Assembly (NCBI GenBank): GCA_019055375.1
Contig: JAHQIW010000620.1
Span: forward strand, 1-64,000
Reading direction: 5' to 3'
DNA: 64,000 nt
Source: Parelaphostrongylus tenuis
Lineage: Eukaryota; Nematoda; Chromadorea; Rhabditida; Metastrongylidae
The translations under genes and the position numbers were made by a program. Below the pieces are notes generated by a model that worked only from the letters and a program-made list of their open reading frames with translations, was not told where the DNA came from and searched no databases. Shown here in pieces: positions 63,206 through 64,000 of this stretch (positions within the stretch are counted from its first letter, which is position 1; every line of letters starts with the position of its first letter).

Positions 63206-63680
63206 TTACGACATACGTGTTTGTCATATCAGACACGAAATCCATTCTTAATGAACAGATCTCTATTCTTATAAGACATTCATTCCTGCACTAAGTCAAA
63301 AACACGACATTATTCCAATAAGATCGTGAATCCGAGCTAAGTAGCACTCATCTCTCCTCATTTAAGTACGTTCCGTTCAAAATATTCTTATTCAGCTCAA
63401 TCTAGATACGCATGGTATAGTGTTTTGCATTTCGTGTGAGCACCACTACCAACGTTTGGAGAAGCAGACCACTATAGTAGGACACTGGGAGCAGTTAGAT
63501 TTGTCGAGAAGATTCATTATTGATTGTTAGGCTTGAAAAGGTTCATGATTATGCACCGCCGACACGTTCAGTTCTAAACTTACTTGTAAACCTTATGAGT
63601 TATTATTCAGCAATAATCTTTCGTTTATCGATCCATTAACATTCACTTAGAACAATCATCAAGTGTGTGGATGGACCAAT
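63206..63680. other. Intergenic, nothing recognised
   Basis: No gene or repeat supported. Confidence 0.3.
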
Positions 63681-63748
63681 AAAGACTAGTGTGCTTTGGA
63701 ACACATTTCAGTCCAAAGACTAGTGTGCTTTGAAACACATTTCAGTCC
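63681..63748 (+). repeat. Tandem duplication, 34-base unit
   Basis: 63681-63714 and 63715-63748 are identical except for one base (GCTTTGGAACAC versus GCTTTGAAACAC), so the duplication is recent. Confidence 0.9.
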
Positions 63749-64000
63749 ATCTTGTAATCATCGAATGTTCTGAATGATTTGCGCACGCGTCTCCCAACAA
63801 CGCGTACGTCTTTCAAGGCCTTTCCAAGGTCAAGGAGCCTTTCAATGGTACTGCTCTTCAAATCAACGCGTCAACTAACCGACTTTTGAAAACCTCCATC
63901 CTCTCAAACACGTGCTCCTCAAACAACAACAAAGAGCATTAAGTATGTACAGACTGCTGATTCAGCATCCTATGGCTCTTTTGAACAAATGCCTGAGCTT

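Noticed and set aside
1..64000. CRISPR array, bacterial operon, riboswitch or phage-like features
   Set aside because: The sequence is intron-rich eukaryotic DNA; no regularly spaced short repeats or bacterial gene organisation were seen.

Overview
The window looks like nuclear DNA of a strongylid (clade V) parasitic nematode, most probably a hookworm-like species. It is AT-rich. Genes are split into exons of about 60-190 bases joined by TTTCAG/TTTTAG-type acceptors. The gene families fit: a secreted CAP (SCP/TAPS, 'ASP') protein, two tandem S28 serine peptidases, and a BAH-domain gene of polybromo type. RTE-clade LINE sequence, tRNA-derived SINEs, foldback elements and microsatellites fill much of the rest. 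I assembled the genes by reading exon peptides against family signatures and requiring matching splice phases; no homology search or transcript data was available.

Layout. Positions 1578-4642 (+) hold a seven-exon CAP gene that sums to a 236-aa reading frame. Between 4.7 and 13.2 kb I see only repeats: a near-perfect inverted-repeat MITE at 6.2 kb, a 161-base tandem repeat, a 1.3-kb dispersed repeat and a SINE. From 33.1 kb down to 13.3 kb on the minus strand lie two S28 genes in head-to-tail order. The upstream gene B occupies 33074-23212 and the downstream gene A 22981-13261. Only 230 bases separate B's stop codon from A's first recognised exon, which fits an operon-like pair. Both keep the Ser, Asp and His motifs. 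Gene A carries a 3.3-kb degenerate RTE LINE in an intron and a mucin-like Ser/Thr tail. Gene B has a 2.8-kb intron holding an ATCACT-type microsatellite.

From 34 to 48 kb I recognise only elements. These include two 5'-truncated RTE copies with clear 11-bp target-site duplications (38.5-39.1 and 42.4-42.9 kb), one foldback element and two SINEs. A BAH-domain gene resembling the C-terminal part of polybromo lies at 48133-49609 (-), with every intron in phase 0. From 50 to 64 kb there are repeats: a 712-base direct repeat seen twice, SINEs embedded in TA arrays, two related foldback loci, a second MITE copy and the second copy of the 1.3-kb repeat.

How the genes relate: the CAP protein and the S28 peptidases belong to families that are typically secreted or lysosomal, and which are expanded in blood-feeding nematodes. 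The BAH protein is expected to be a chromatin (SWI/SNF) factor. I found no coordinated novel system. The most informative oddities are the three GC-AG introns in the S28 pair, the loss of the CAP cavity residues, and several unclassified repeat families.
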